Assembly: GCF_014836665.1 (NCBI RefSeq)
Contig: NZ_JACSQJ010000004.1
Coordinates: 1 to 64,000 of the forward strand
Length of the DNA stretch: 64,000 nt
Reading direction: 5' to 3'
Origin: Luteimonas colneyensis
GTDB taxonomy: Bacteria; Pseudomonadota; Gammaproteobacteria; Xanthomonadales; Xanthomonadaceae
Part shown: in pieces, positions 1-8,857 of the stretch
Numbering within the stretch: position 1 is the first letter of the stretch
Layout of the letters: each line of letters begins with the position of its first letter
Position numbers and translations under genes: made by a program
The notes under the pieces: model-generated
The model's input: only the letters and a program-made list of their open reading frames with translations
Told to the model about the DNA's origin: nothing
Database searches by the model: none

Positions 1-31
1 CCATCCGGCCGTTCCCGCTGGGGAGCCGCAC

Positions 32-59
32 ATATTAGCGCGGTTTCGAAGAACGTCAA
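32..59 (-). promoter_or_regulatory. Sigma-70-type promoter reading off the left edge
   Basis: On the minus strand a TTGACG box (54-59) is separated by 16 bases from TAATAT (32-37). Both are close to the sigma-70 consensus in a very GC-rich background. A GC-rich stretch follows the -10, as in strong stable-RNA promoters. It would transcribe leftward into sequence outside the window, so the gene served is unknown. Positions 60-237 hold no recognisable feature. Confidence 0.5.
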
Positions 60-237
60 CACCCTGTGAAGGATCTTTCCGCCTTCTCCCCCCACTCCGT
101 TCCGTCTCGGCCACGTCGTGCGGGGCGCGCATTGTGCACGCTTCAACCAGGCATGGGAAGGGGACATGCGCAGCAGGCTTGACCCTACCGCGCCACTCCA
201 CGAGTGTTGGTGCTTTCCAACCGTTCCGGGGTCCGAG

Positions 238-690
238 ATGCGTGCTATTGGCCTGTACCTGACGCTGGCGTGCGCGAGCGTTCTTGCCACCGCATGCGCG
301 AACGACGAACCCTGGGTCGAACTGGGCGGGGAACGGTTCACCGTGGAACTGGCCAATGACAATGCGTCGCGTGCGCGCGGCCTGATGTTCCGGGACTCGC
401 TGGCCGACGGGCACGGAATGCTGTTCATCCACGACAGCGAGGAGCGCCAGGCCTACTGGATGAAGAACACGCGGATCCCGCTCGACATCCTCTACTTCGA
501 TTCGTCGCTGCGACTGGTATCGCAGCAGCGCGACGTCCCGCCATGCTCCGCCGGCGACCGCTGTCCTCCGTATCCGAGCAACGCGCCGGCGCTGTACGTG
601 CTCGAGCTGAATGCCGGGGAAGCCCGGCGTCTGGAGCTGAAGAACGGTGCGGTCATGGAGCTGGCGCCCGGCATCCTGCCCGCGCGCTGA
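238..690 (+). CDS. DUF192 family putative lipoprotein
   Basis: A 150-residue protein of the DUF192 family, small beta-rich proteins of uncertain function, often exported. The ATG at 238 is preferred over an in-frame ATG at 163 because it gives a clean signal peptide: a hydrophobic stretch ending at Cys20 in the context ATAC, which suggests lipid attachment. The remainder carries family hallmarks, including RARGLMFRDSL, a GMLFIH strand, YWMKNTRIPLDILYFD, and a C-terminal YVLELNAG segment. It stands alone and converges with the rubredoxin gene. Export is inferred from the N-terminus; no enzymatic role can be assigned. Confidence 0.85.
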   Translation: MRAIGLYLTLACASVLATACANDEPWVELGGERFTVELANDNASRARGLMFRDSLADGHGMLFIHDSEERQAYWMKNTRIPLDILYFDSSLRLVSQQRDVPPCSAGDRCPPYPSNAPALYVLELNAGEARRLELKNGAVMELAPGILPAR

Positions 691-714
691 GCGGTCGCCC
701 GTCGGATCAACGGA

Positions 715-734
715 CCGGCCGCCGCGACGGCCGG
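715..734. terminator. GC-only hairpin between convergent genes
   Basis: A perfect 7-bp stem (ccggccg at 715-721, cggccgg at 728-734) with a 6-base loop sits between the converging DUF192 and rubredoxin stop codons. There is no T-run on either side, so it is at best a weak bidirectional terminator. Confidence 0.3.
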
Positions 735-737
735 CGC

Positions 738-923
738 TCAGACCACCATCATCTCGAAGTCGTCCTTGGTCACGCCGCAGTCGGGACAGGTCCAGGTGTC
801 GGGGACGTCCTCCCAGCGCGTGCCCGGGGCGATGCCCTCCTCGGGCAGGCCGAGGGCTTCGTCGTAGATGAAGCCGCAGACGACGCACATCCAGGTGCGG
901 GAGGCGGTGCTGGTCTCGTTCAT
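738..923 (-). CDS. Rubredoxin
   Basis: A 61-residue one-iron electron carrier. The two CxxCG knuckles (Cys13/Cys16 in CVVCGFIYDEA and Cys46/Cys49 in CPDCGVTKDDF) bind a single Fe with four cysteine thiolates. The WEDVPDTWTCPDCG segment is diagnostic. The start at 923 gives normal rubredoxin length; longer upstream frames have no homology to the family. Rubredoxins pass electrons to alkane monooxygenases, oxidases or peroxide-detoxifying systems. No such partner is adjacent here, so the redox partner is unknown. The gene is divergent from thiE. Confidence 0.95.
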   Translation of the reverse strand: MNETSTASRTWMCVVCGFIYDEALGLPEEGIAPGTRWEDVPDTWTCPDCGVTKDDFEMMVV

Positions 924-1003
924 CGGATAATGGCTTGCGGCTGCTGCGTGCGCGACGCGGGCGACCATTGTCCCACCACCCTCCGGCAACAGGAAACCAC
1001 GCC

Positions 1004-1660
1004 ATGCCCTCTCCCGCCGCAACCGCCACGCCGGTGCGCGACCTCCGGAGCGGCCTCTACCTGCTGACCCCGGATGAACGCGACACCGCGCGCCTGCTCG
1101 ATCGCGTCGGCGCGGTGATCGACCAGGCATCCCTGCTGCAGTACCGGAACAAGCTCGCCGACGCCGCACTGGCACGGACGCAGGTGGCGGCGCTGATTCC
1201 GCTGTGCCGCGCGCACGGCGTGCCGCTGCTGGTGAACGACGACTGGCGCATGGCCGCGGCCGAGGGCGCCGATGGCGCGCACCTGGGCAAAGACGACGGC
1301 GACCTGGCCGCTGCGCGCGCCACCCTCGGCGCGCAGGCCATCCTCGGCGCGTCCTGCTACGACAGCCTCGCCCGCGCGGACGCGGCGGCCGCGGCCGGCG
1401 CCAGCTACGTCGCCTTCGGCGCCTGCTTCCCCTCCCCCACCAAGCCCGATGCCCGCCGCGTGGCGCCGGGGGTGCTCCGGGACGCCCGGCGCCTCGGCCT
1501 TCCGGTGGTGGCCATCGGCGGGATCACCCCGGACAATGCCCGCAGCGTGGTCGAAGCCGGCGCCGACCTGCTTGCGGTGATCAGCGGCGTGTTCGATGCA
1601 CACGATCCGGCTGTCGCCGCCCGCCGCTACCTGCACGCCTTCGACGCCGACGCGCCCTGA
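1004..1660 (+). CDS. thiE: Thiamine-phosphate synthase
   Basis: Joins 4-amino-5-hydroxymethyl-2-methylpyrimidine diphosphate to the thiazole phosphate carboxylate tautomer to make thiamine phosphate. The 218-residue TIM barrel shows the expected signatures: LLQYRNK near residue 45, LLVNDDWRMA followed by GAHLGKDDGD, the FPSPTKPDA loop that contacts diphosphate and thiazole phosphate, and VAIGGITPDN near the end. The start at 1004 follows an AGGA Shine-Dalgarno. thiE lies away from thiC, which is 22 kb further on, and no TPP riboswitch is visible upstream. hemL follows after 69 bases on the same strand. Confidence 0.93.
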   Translation: MPSPAATATPVRDLRSGLYLLTPDERDTARLLDRVGAVIDQASLLQYRNKLADAALARTQVAALIPLCRAHGVPLLVNDDWRMAAAEGADGAHLGKDDGDLAAARATLGAQAILGASCYDSLARADAAAAAGASYVAFGACFPSPTKPDARRVAPGVLRDARRLGLPVVAIGGITPDNARSVVEAGADLLAVISGVFDAHDPAVAARRYLHAFDADAP

Positions 1661-1729
1661 CGCGCCCGGCCTCCGCCCCACCTCCGCCCCGCCCGGCACC
1701 CCGCAGATGCACACAGGAATCGAGTCGCG

Positions 1730-3031
1730 ATGAAGCACGAAAAATCCCAGGCCCTGTTCTCCCGCGCCAGCGCGCTCATTCCCGGCGGCGTGAATTCGCC
1801 GGTGCGCGCGTTCAAGTCCGTGGGCGGCGAGCCGTTCTTCGTCGAGCGTGCGGACGGCGCGTTCCTGTACGACGTCGACGGCAACCGCTACGTCGACTAC
1901 GTCGGCTCCTGGGGCCCGATGATCGTCGGCCACAACCATCCGCGCGTGCGCGAAGCGGTGGCGGACGCGATCGGCAAGGGCCTGTCCTACGGCGCGCCCT
2001 GCCCGGCCGAAGTCACCATGGCCGAGACCATCACCCGCCTGGTGCCGTCCTGCGAGATGGTGCGCATGGTCAACTCCGGCACCGAGGCCACGCTGTCGGC
2101 GATCCGGCTCGCGCGCGGCGCCACCGGCCGCCAGCGCATCGTCAAGTTCGAGGGCTGCTACCACGGCCACGGCGACTCCTTCCTGGTCAAGGCCGGCAGC
2201 GGCATGCTGACCCTGGGCGTGCCGACCTCGCCCGGCGTCCCCGCCGGCCTCAGCGAGCTGACCTCGACCATCAGCTACAACGACTTCGAAGGCGCCACGC
2301 AGCTGTTCGAGGAGATCGGCCCGGAGATCGCGGCCGTGATCATCGAACCGGTGGTCGGCAACGCCAACTGCCTGCCGCCGCGCGAGGGCTACCTGCAGCA
2401 CCTGCGCGACCTGTGCACGCGTCACGGTGCGCTGCTGATCTTCGACGAGGTGATGACCGGCTTCCGCGTGGCGGCGGGTGGCGCCCAGGCGCGCTACGGC
2501 ATCACCCCCGACCTCAGCACCTTCGGCAAGATCATCGGCGGCGGCATGCCGGTCGGTGCCTACGGCGGACGTCGCGACCTGATGCAGCAGATCGCGCCCG
2601 CCGGCCCGATCTACCAGGCGGGTACGCTCAGCGGCAATCCGGTGGCGATGGCGGCGGGCCTGGCGATGCTGGAACTGGTGCAGGAACCGGGCTTCCACGA
2701 CCGCCTCGAGGCCACGACGAACACGCTGTGCGACGGCTTCGAAACGGCCGCGCGCGAGGCCGGCGTGCCGCTGACCACCAACCGCGTCGGCGCGATGTTC
2801 GGCCTGTTCTTCACCGATGCGAAGGTCGACACCTACGCCGGTGCGACCGCCTGCGACATCGGCGCCTTCAACTGCTTCTTCCACGCGATGCTGGAGCGCG
2901 GCGTGTTCATGGCCCCGTCCGCGTACGAGGCCGGCTTCATCTCCAGCGCCCACGACGATGCGGTGGTGGAGGTGACGCTGGAAGCCGCGCGCGGCGCGTT
3001 CAGGGCCGTCGCCGATGCAGCCACCCGCTGA
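1730..3031 (+). CDS. hemL: Glutamate-1-semialdehyde 2,1-aminomutase
   Basis: A PLP enzyme that isomerises glutamate-1-semialdehyde to 5-aminolevulinate in the C5 route to haem. It has 433 residues, the usual length. The catalytic lysine is Lys267 in [17 protein letters not shown]. Other family motifs are [15 protein letters not shown], the [10 protein letters not shown] loop and [12 protein letters not shown] short AGGAA Shine-Dalgarno precedes the ATG. The last 17 bases overlap the start of the downstream ion channel gene, so the two are probably cotranscribed and perhaps translationally coupled, although their functions are unrelated. Confidence 0.97.
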   Translation: MKHEKSQALFSRASALIPGGVNSPVRAFKSVGGEPFFVERADGAFLYDVDGNRYVDYVGSWGPMIVGHNHPRVREAVADAIGKGLSYGAPCPAEVTMAETITRLVPSCEMVRMVNSGTEATLSAIRLARGATGRQRIVKFEGCYHGHGDSFLVKAGSGMLTLGVPTSPGVPAGLSELTSTISYNDFEGATQLFEEIGPEIAAVIIEPVVGNANCLPPREGYLQHLRDLCTRHGALLIFDEVMTGFRVAAGGAQARYGITPDLSTFGKIIGGGMPVGAYGGRRDLMQQIAPAGPIYQAGTLSGNPVAMAAGLAMLELVQEPGFHDRLEATTNTLCDGFETAAREAGVPLTTNRVGAMFGLFFTDAKVDTYAGATACDIGAFNCFFHAMLERGVFMAPSAYEAGFISSAHDDAVVEVTLEAARGAFRAVADAATR

Positions 3032-3911
3032 CGGAGAACGCCCGGCCGAAGCCGGGCCTAGCCCGTTCGAGCGCGACTTCCTGCCGGCCTCGGAGGAAGG
3101 CGCGCGCCATCTCTGGTACCGGCGGATCTTCCACCACGACGCGCCCGACGAGCGCAACTTCGACCTCGTCCTGATCCTGGTGATCCTCGCCAGCGTCGTG
3201 GTGGTGATGCTCGACAGCGTGCCGGCGGTCAAGGCGCGCTGGCACGCCTGGCTGTACGCGCTGGAATGGCTGTTCACGCTGGCCTTCGCCTTCGAGTACG
3301 CCGTTCGCCTGTGGGTGGTGAAGCGCCCGCTGCGCTATGCGACCAGCTTCTTCGGCGTGATCGACCTGCTGGCGATCCTGCCCACCTTCCTGTCGCTGCT
3401 GTTCCCCGCCAGTGCCTCGTTCACCGTGATCCGCGCGTTGCGCCTGCTGCGAGTGTTCCGGGTGCTGAAGCTGGTCGAGTACTCCAGCGAGGCCGGCGTC
3501 CTGATCCAGGCCCTGCTGCGCAGCCGGCGCAAGATCTTCGTGTTCATCGCCACGCTGCTGACCATCGTGGTGATCTTCGGTGCGCTGATGTACGTCGTCG
3601 AAGGCCCGGAACACGGCTTCACCAGCATCCCCACCGGCATGTACTGGGCGATCGTGACCGTGGGCACCGTGGGCTTCGGCGACGTCGCCCCGGCCACCGG
3701 CTTCGGCCGCTTCATCACCTCGGTGCTGATCGTCATCGGCTACAGCATCATCGCGGTGCCGACGGGCATCTACACCGCCGAGCTCGCGCGCTCCCTGCAG
3801 CCGCGGCGGCGGCAGGTCCGCTGCACCGAATGCGGGCTGCCCGACCACGAGGCCGACGCCTGGCACTGCCGCAAGTGCGGCCGCGCGCTGGCGCCCGAAG
3901 GCACCGACTGA
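3015..3911 (+). CDS. Voltage-gated-type potassium channel (ion transporter family)
   Basis: An inner-membrane cation channel of the six-helix Kv-like type, 298 residues. S1-S4 lie at about residues 45-160, with an arginine-rich voltage-sensor helix ([16 protein letters not shown]). The pore loop carries the selectivity filter TVGTVGFGD near residues 214-222, followed by S6. After S6 comes a short cytoplasmic tail ending in a probable zinc ribbon, with two CxxC pairs in CTECGLP and CRKCGRAL. The ATG overlaps hemL by 17 bases. K+ selectivity is inferred from the GFG filter; the ligand or role of the zinc ribbon is unknown. Confidence 0.88.
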   Translation: MQPPADGERPAEAGPSPFERDFLPASEEGARHLWYRRIFHHDAPDERNFDLVLILVILASVVVVMLDSVPAVKARWHAWLYALEWLFTLAFAFEYAVRLWVVKRPLRYATSFFGVIDLLAILPTFLSLLFPASASFTVIRALRLLRVFRVLKLVEYSSEAGVLIQALLRSRRKIFVFIATLLTIVVIFGALMYVVEGPEHGFTSIPTGMYWAIVTVGTVGFGDVAPATGFGRFITSVLIVIGYSIIAVPTGIYTAELARSLQPRRRQVRCTECGLPDHEADAWHCRKCGRALAPEGTD

Positions 3912-3930
3912 GCGGCGCCGGCCGGGGTGC

Positions 3931-5136
3931 TCAGCGCAGGGCGGCCTCGAGCCGCTCGAGGCCTTCGGCCACGTCCGCGCCGGTGATGGTCAGCGCGGGC
4001 ACGAAACGCAGCACGTCCGGCCCCGCCTGCAGCAGCAGCAGGCCCTGCGCCGCGGCGCGGTCGAGGATCTCCGCCGCGCGGCCGGCATGCTCCGGCCGCA
4101 GCACCGCGCCCAGCATCAGCCCGCGGCCGCGGACCTCCTGGAACAGGCCGTGCCTGGCATCGATGGCCGACAGGCCGTCGCGCAGCGCGGCCGCCTGCCG
4201 CGAGACGTTGTCCACGACCGCAGGCGACGCGATCTTGCGCAGCGCCACGCGCGCCACCGCCGCCGCCAGCGGATTGCCGCCGAAGGTGGTGCCGTGGTCG
4301 CCGAATTGCATGGCGTCCGCAGCCTGCGGGCCCACCAGCATCGCGCCGATGGGGAATCCACCGCCCAGCGCCTTGGCCAGGGTGACGATGTCCGGCACCA
4401 CGCCGTCGTGCCAGTGCGCGAACAGCGCGCCGGTGCGCCCCATTCCGCTCTGGATCTCGTCGAGCACCAGCAGCACGCCGTGGCGGTCGCACAGCGCGCG
4501 CACCGCCTTCAGGAAGCCCGGCGCCGCGGGCAGCACGCCGCCCTCGCCCTGCACGGGCTCGAGCATCACCGCGGCGACGTCGCCGCCGGCCATCGCGGCC
4601 TCCAGCGCGGCGACGTCGTTGAAGTCGACGTAGCGGAACCCGCCCGGCAGCGGCTCGTAGCCGGCCTGGTACTTCGGCTGCGCGGTGGCGGTGACGGCCG
4701 CCAGCGTCCGGCCATGGAAGCTGCCGCGGAAGGTGACGATGGTGCGGCGCGCTGGCTCCCGGCCCTGCGCCGCGGCCCACTTGCGCACGAGCTTGATGGC
4801 GGCCTCGTTGGCTTCGGCGCCGGAGTTGCAGAAGAACACGCGCTCGGCGAAGCGCGAGGCCTGCACCAGTTCCTGCGCCAGGCGCAGCGGCGGTTCGCTG
4901 TGGAAGACGTTGCTGGTGTGCCAGAGCCGGCCGGCCTGCTCGACCAGCGCGGCGACCAGGTCGGGATCGGCATGCCCCAGGCTGCAGACCGCGATGCCGG
5001 CCGAGAAATCGATGTACTCGCGTCCCTCGCTGTCCCAGAGCCGCGCACCCTGGCCGCGCTCGAGCACCAGTTCGCGCTGGCGGTACACGGGGAGGTAGTG
5101 GTCGCGGCCGAGGGCCAGCAGGTCGGGCAGGGACAT
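3931..5136 (-). CDS. argD: Acetylornithine aminotransferase
   Basis: A class III PLP aminotransferase, 401 residues. It interconverts N-acetylglutamate semialdehyde and N-acetylornithine in arginine synthesis, and often also acts on succinyldiaminopimelate. Seen: YIDFSAGIAVCSLGH near the N-terminus, FFCNSGAEANEAAIKLVRK, FRGSFHGRTLAAV, LDEIQSGMGRTG and the PLP lysine in TLAKALGGGFPIGA. The start MSLPDLLALG at 5136 matches family N-termini; an in-frame ATG at 5166 would add ten residues. It converges with the channel gene, with 19 bases between stops. Ornithine or 4-aminobutyrate aminotransferase specificity cannot be excluded from sequence alone. Confidence 0.92.
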   Translation of the reverse strand: MSLPDLLALGRDHYLPVYRQRELVLERGQGARLWDSEGREYIDFSAGIAVCSLGHADPDLVAALVEQAGRLWHTSNVFHSEPPLRLAQELVQASRFAERVFFCNSGAEANEAAIKLVRKWAAAQGREPARRTIVTFRGSFHGRTLAAVTATAQPKYQAGYEPLPGGFRYVDFNDVAALEAAMAGGDVAAVMLEPVQGEGGVLPAAPGFLKAVRALCDRHGVLLVLDEIQSGMGRTGALFAHWHDGVVPDIVTLAKALGGGFPIGAMLVGPQAADAMQFGDHGTTFGGNPLAAAVARVALRKIASPAVVDNVSRQAAALRDGLSAIDARHGLFQEVRGRGLMLGAVLRPEHAGRAAEILDRAAAQGLLLLQAGPDVLRFVPALTITGADVAEGLERLEAALR

Positions 5137-5210
5137 GGGAGCGATACGTGCGGACGGGGCACGCATTGTGTCACCCGCCGCGGCGCCGGCGGCGGGATTG
5201 CTGACCGACC

Positions 5211-6029
5211 TCAGTCCAGGAACAGGTCCGGATACAGCGGCTTCGAAGGATCCACGGCATAGCCCGACAGGTCGGTAACGCCGGCTTCTGCCAGCACCTC
5301 GTCGTCGATCAGGAAGTGGCCGGAGAAGCCCTCCGCCGGCCGCAGCAGCACCGCGTGCGCGGCGTCGGCCATGATCTCCGGGCTGCGGCCGTTGCCCGGC
5401 TCCACGCCCGGGATCATGTTCAGCGCATCGGTGCCGATGATGGTCCGCGGCCACAGCGCGTTCACCGCCACCCCCTTCGGTCCGAACTCCGCGGCCAGGC
5501 CCAGGGTCACGAAGCTCATGCCCATCTTCGCCAGCGTGTAGCCGGTATGCGGACCCCACCACTTCGGGTCCAGCGACGGCGGCGGCGCGAGGGTCAGGAC
5601 GTGCGGATTCGGCGCCTCCAGCAGGTGCGGCAGGCAGGCCTGCGCGCACAGGAAGCTGCCGCGGGCGTTGACCTGCTGCATCAGGTCGAAGCGCTTCATC
5701 GGCGTGTCGAGCGTGCCGCGCAGCCAGATCGCGCTGGCGTTGTTGACCAGGATGTCGATGCCGCCGAAGGCGTCGACCGTGGCCGCGACCGCGGCGCGCA
5801 CCTGGTCCTCCTCGCGGATGTCGCATTTCAGCGCCAGGCCCTGGCCGCCGGCTTCGGTCACCGCCTGCGCGGCGGTGTGGATGGTGCCGGGGAGCTTCGG
5901 GTTCGGCACGTCCGACTTGGCCACGATGGCCACGTTGGCGCCATCGCGCGCGGCGCGCAGCGCGATCGCAAGCCCGATGCCGCGCGAGGCACCGGTGATG
6001 AAGAGGGTCTTGCCGGCAAGGGTGGCCAT
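5211..6029 (-). CDS. SDR family oxidoreductase, HSDL2-like
   Basis: A 272-residue NAD(P)-dependent short-chain dehydrogenase. The nucleotide-binding motif TGASRGIG lies at residues 11-18, the NNAS motif follows, and the catalytic YxxxK is in GYTLAKMGMS. The insert between the Rossmann core and the active site (SLDPKWWGPHTGYTLAKMG) is typical of the hydroxysteroid dehydrogenase-like 2 branch, whose substrates are poorly defined and possibly lipid-derived. It is encoded upstream of argD on the same strand with a 74-base gap. The start at 6029 places the Rossmann motif at the normal position. Confidence 0.88.
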   Translation of the reverse strand: MATLAGKTLFITGASRGIGLAIALRAARDGANVAIVAKSDVPNPKLPGTIHTAAQAVTEAGGQGLALKCDIREEDQVRAAVAATVDAFGGIDILVNNASAIWLRGTLDTPMKRFDLMQQVNARGSFLCAQACLPHLLEAPNPHVLTLAPPPSLDPKWWGPHTGYTLAKMGMSFVTLGLAAEFGPKGVAVNALWPRTIIGTDALNMIPGVEPGNGRSPEIMADAAHAVLLRPAEGFSGHFLIDDEVLAEAGVTDLSGYAVDPSKPLYPDLFLD

Positions 6030-6139
6030 GTTCGGGAGGCTTCCATCGGGGGGAGCGGCCGCAGCCGCGACCCGCCGATGATAGAGCACCGGTGCGGCGC
6101 GCCGACCGGGCAGGGCCGCCTTTCGCGGGTACACCGGCC

Positions 6140-6805
6140 TCAGGGCTTCGGCCCCTGGCCCTCGTTGTCTTCCCACTTCAGGATCCGGCGGGTGACGAAC
6201 CGGTACATGGGCTTGCCGGTGGCGAACCAGGCCTCGCGCACCCAGGACCGGCGCTTCAGCACCCGGCGTTCGACCGGCGTCAGCGACTCCGGGCAGTACG
6301 TGCGCTTGTGCTTGAGCAGGTGGCGCAGGTCCTCGCGCGCAAGCAGGCGCATCCAGGGCGAACGCGGGTCGCCACGCACCGCCAGCTGGAAATCGATGAG
6401 CGCCGGCCTCCCGTCCTCGAGCACCAGCCAGTTCGCCTCCTTGGCGAGGTCATTGTGGGCGAGGCCGCGACGATGCAGCTGCTGCAGCAGCCTGCGCGCG
6501 CGCCGGAAGTAGGCGAGGTCGCCACGCGGCGGGCGCTGGTACATCGCATCGCCGGCCATGAAGCTGCGGTCGAGCACGCGCCCGTCCCAGCCCAGCAGCT
6601 GCGGTACATCGGCCATCCCGGCGACCGCCTGCAGCCCCCGCGCCTCGCGCCGGGCCAGCCACCATGCCGGCAGCCGCAGCCACCACGGCACATGCCGCAG
6701 GTCGCGCCGCACGAACCGCTCGCCATGCACGCTCCGCATCAGCGCGATGCGCCCGAAGCTGTCGGCCTTCAGCGCCGACACTTCCACTGAACCCCGTTGC
6801 TCCAT
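6140..6805 (-). CDS. Small LPS-kinase-like protein kinase fold enzyme
   Basis: A 221-residue protein with a compact eukaryotic-type kinase fold of the lipopolysaccharide kinase/RIO-like group. The catalytic loop is HNDLAKEANWLV (H-x-D-x4-N), and the metal-binding DFG position reads DFQLA. These residues should allow ATP-dependent phosphotransfer. The conserved VEQRG-type N-terminus contains the glycine-rich strand. Members such as WaaP and KdkA phosphorylate LPS core sugars; that target is inference here. A TACAAT box lies six bases before the ATG, so the mRNA may be leaderless. It is divergent from the DedA-PAP2 gene. Confidence 0.75.
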   Translation of the reverse strand: MEQRGSVEVSALKADSFGRIALMRSVHGERFVRRDLRHVPWWLRLPAWWLARREARGLQAVAGMADVPQLLGWDGRVLDRSFMAGDAMYQRPPRGDLAYFRRARRLLQQLHRRGLAHNDLAKEANWLVLEDGRPALIDFQLAVRGDPRSPWMRLLAREDLRHLLKHKRTYCPESLTPVERRVLKRRSWVREAWFATGKPMYRFVTRRILKWEDNEGQGPKP

Positions 6806-6856
6806 GCGCGCATTGTAGGGGTCACGACGGCGGTGCCGGCTGCCATAATTGCGCCG

Positions 6857-8857
6857 GTGAGTGCCTGGTTCGACAGCCTCGTTGCCTGGATCGGCGCCCA
6901 TCCCGTGGCCGCCGGCGTAGCCATATTCCTGGTCGCCTTCTGCGACGCGGTGATCATCCTCGGCGCGATCGTGCCGGCGCTGCCGCTGCTGTTCGCGATC
7001 GGCGTGCTGATCGGCCTGGGCGAGATCTCCGGCCCGTACGCCGTGGCCTGCGCCGCGGCCGGCGCCTTCCTGGGCGACGCCAGCAGCTACTGGATCGGCC
7101 ACCGCTGGGGGCCGCGGCTGCGCGCCACCTGGCCGTTCAGCAAGTACCCACAGTTGCTCGAGCGCGCGGAGCTGCTGTTCCGCCGCAACGAGACCAAGGG
7201 CATCTTCATTGCGCGCTACGTCGGGCCGGTGCGTCCGTTCGTGCCCGCCATCGCCGGCATGGCGCGGATGCCGCTCCGCCGCTACCTCCCGGCCAGCGTC
7301 GTCGCCGCGATCACCTGGGCCGTGCTGTTCCTGGCGCCGGGCTGGATGTTCGGCGAGGCCTACGACGCCGTGGCCGCGGTCGCCGACCGGCTGGCGCTGG
7401 TGGTGGGCGCCCTGCTGGCCGCGATCGCGCTGGCCTGGGCGCTGGTGCTCTACACCTACCGCTGGTTCGCCAGCCACGCCGATGCCCTGCTGGCCCGCGC
7501 CCTGCGCTGGACCCGCGACCATCCGCGCCTGGGGCGCTACGCGGCCGCGCTGATCTCGCCCAACCGGCCGGAGTCGGCGTCGCTGGCGCTGCTCGCGGCC
7601 TGCCTGCTGGCGATCGGCGTCGCCTGGTTCACCCTGCTGGCCACCATGCTCGCCCGCGGCGGCCCGCTGGCCCTGGACCTGCGCATCCACGAGGCGATGT
7701 ACGCGCTGCGCAACCCGCTGGCCGACCGGCTGATGGCGGCGCTGGCCTCGATCGGCGATCCGGTGGTGCTGGCCCTGCCGATCGCGCTGTCGACGCTGTG
7801 GCTGCTGTGGCGCCGGCGCTGGATGGCGGCGGCGCACTGGCTGGCGGCCCTGGCCTTCGGCCTGGCCCTGACCGCCGCGCTGGAGGCCGCGATCGACATG
7901 CCGCGCCCGCCGACCGCGCTCAGCGGCTTCGGCTTCCCGGCGGTCGGGCTGACGATGACCACGATCACCTTCGGCTTCTTCGCGGTGCTGATCGCGCGCG
8001 AGCTGCCGGGTCGGCAGCGCGTCTGGCCCTACCTCGTCTCGGGCGCGGTGGTGGCGGTGCTCGGCTTCGCGCGCCTGTACCTGGGGGCGCACTGGCTGAC
8101 CGACCTGGTCGGCGGGATGCTGCTGGGCATCGCCTGGCTGCTGGCGCTGGGCATCGCCTACCGCCGCCACGTGGCGCGTTCGTTCTGGATGCGGCCGCTG
8201 GCGGCGCTGTTCTACGGCGCGTTCACCGTGGCCGCGCTGTGGCATGCGCCGCGCGCGGTCGATCCGCTGCTGGAGCGCTTCGCGCCGACGCCGCCGCCGG
8301 CCAACATCGACCTCGACACCTGGTGGCAGGACGGCTGGGCCGAGCTGCCCTGGCAGCGCAACGAGCGCGACGCCAGCCGTCGCTGGCCGCTGGACGTGCA
8401 GGTCGCCGGGCCGCTGGAACCGATCGAACGCCACCTGGCGGCACGCGGCTGGGCCACGCAGGCGCAGGCCGACTGGCGCGCGACCCTGCTCCTGCTCGAC
8501 GACGACACCCCGGCGCTTGCGCAGCAGGTCCTGCCGGCGACGCTCGAGGCCAGCGCGGAGGCGCTGCTGATGCGGCGCACGCTCGACGACGGCCGCATCG
8601 TGGTGCTGCGCCTGTGGCGCGCGCCGCGGCAGCCGCGCGACGGCACGCCGCTGTGGATCGGCACGGCGCAGACGCTCACCCACGTGCGGCCGTTCGACCT
8701 GTTCGGCCTGTGGTCCCCGGATCCCGACGCCCGCGGCGCCTACGCGCTGCTGCGCAGCGACCTGGCCGGCCTGGAGCAGCAGGAGGATCCGCACCCGGCT
8801 TCCGGCGAGCCCGTGCTGCGCCTGCGGACGCCACGCGTACCCGCGCCTTCGCCCTAG
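6857..8857 (+). CDS. DedA - PAP2 - LssY C-terminal domain fusion membrane protein
   Basis: A three-part membrane protein of about 666 residues. Residues 1-190 form a DedA/SNARE-associated transporter domain (FLGDASSYWIGHRWG and the GPVRPFVPAIAG re-entrant motif). Residues 200-430 form a PAP2-type helical domain, and 450-660 match the LssY C-terminal domain. DedA proteins are linked to lipid carrier recycling and membrane homeostasis. In the PAP2 part, the MPRP and RLYLGAHWLTD motifs are present, but the central PSGH motif reads FPAVGLTM, so phosphatase activity may be lost. I chose GTG 6857 because a CATAAT box lies seven bases upstream; ATG 6797 would overlap the divergent kinase start. Confidence 0.82.
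   Translation: MSAWFDSLVAWIGAHPVAAGVAIFLVAFCDAVIILGAIVPALPLLFAIGVLIGLGEISGPYAVACAAAGAFLGDASSYWIGHRWGPRLRATWPFSKYPQLLERAELLFRRNETKGIFIARYVGPVRPFVPAIAGMARMPLRRYLPASVVAAITWAVLFLAPGWMFGEAYDAVAAVADRLALVVGALLAAIALAWALVLYTYRWFASHADALLARALRWTRDHPRLGRYAAALISPNRPESASLALLAACLLAIGVAWFTLLATMLARGGPLALDLRIHEAMYALRNPLADRLMAALASIGDPVVLALPIALSTLWLLWRRRWMAAAHWLAALAFGLALTAALEAAIDMPRPPTALSGFGFPAVGLTMTTITFGFFAVLIARELPGRQRVWPYLVSGAVVAVLGFARLYLGAHWLTDLVGGMLLGIAWLLALGIAYRRHVARSFWMRPLAALFYGAFTVAALWHAPRAVDPLLERFAPTPPPANIDLDTWWQDGWAELPWQRNERDASRRWPLDVQVAGPLEPIERHLAARGWATQAQADWRATLLLLDDDTPALAQQVLPATLEASAEALLMRRTLDDGRIVVLRLWRAPRQPRDGTPLWIGTAQTLTHVRPFDLFGLWSPDPDARGAYALLRSDLAGLEQQEDPHPASGEPVLRLRTPRVPAPSP

Noticed and set aside
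1..31. Start of a tRNA or rRNA gene on the minus strand
   Set aside because: Too little sequence remains after the promoter to recognise any stable RNA.
920..3277. A 785-codon minus-strand frame antisense to thiE and hemL
   Set aside because: Both sense genes carry catalytic motifs; the antisense product has none.
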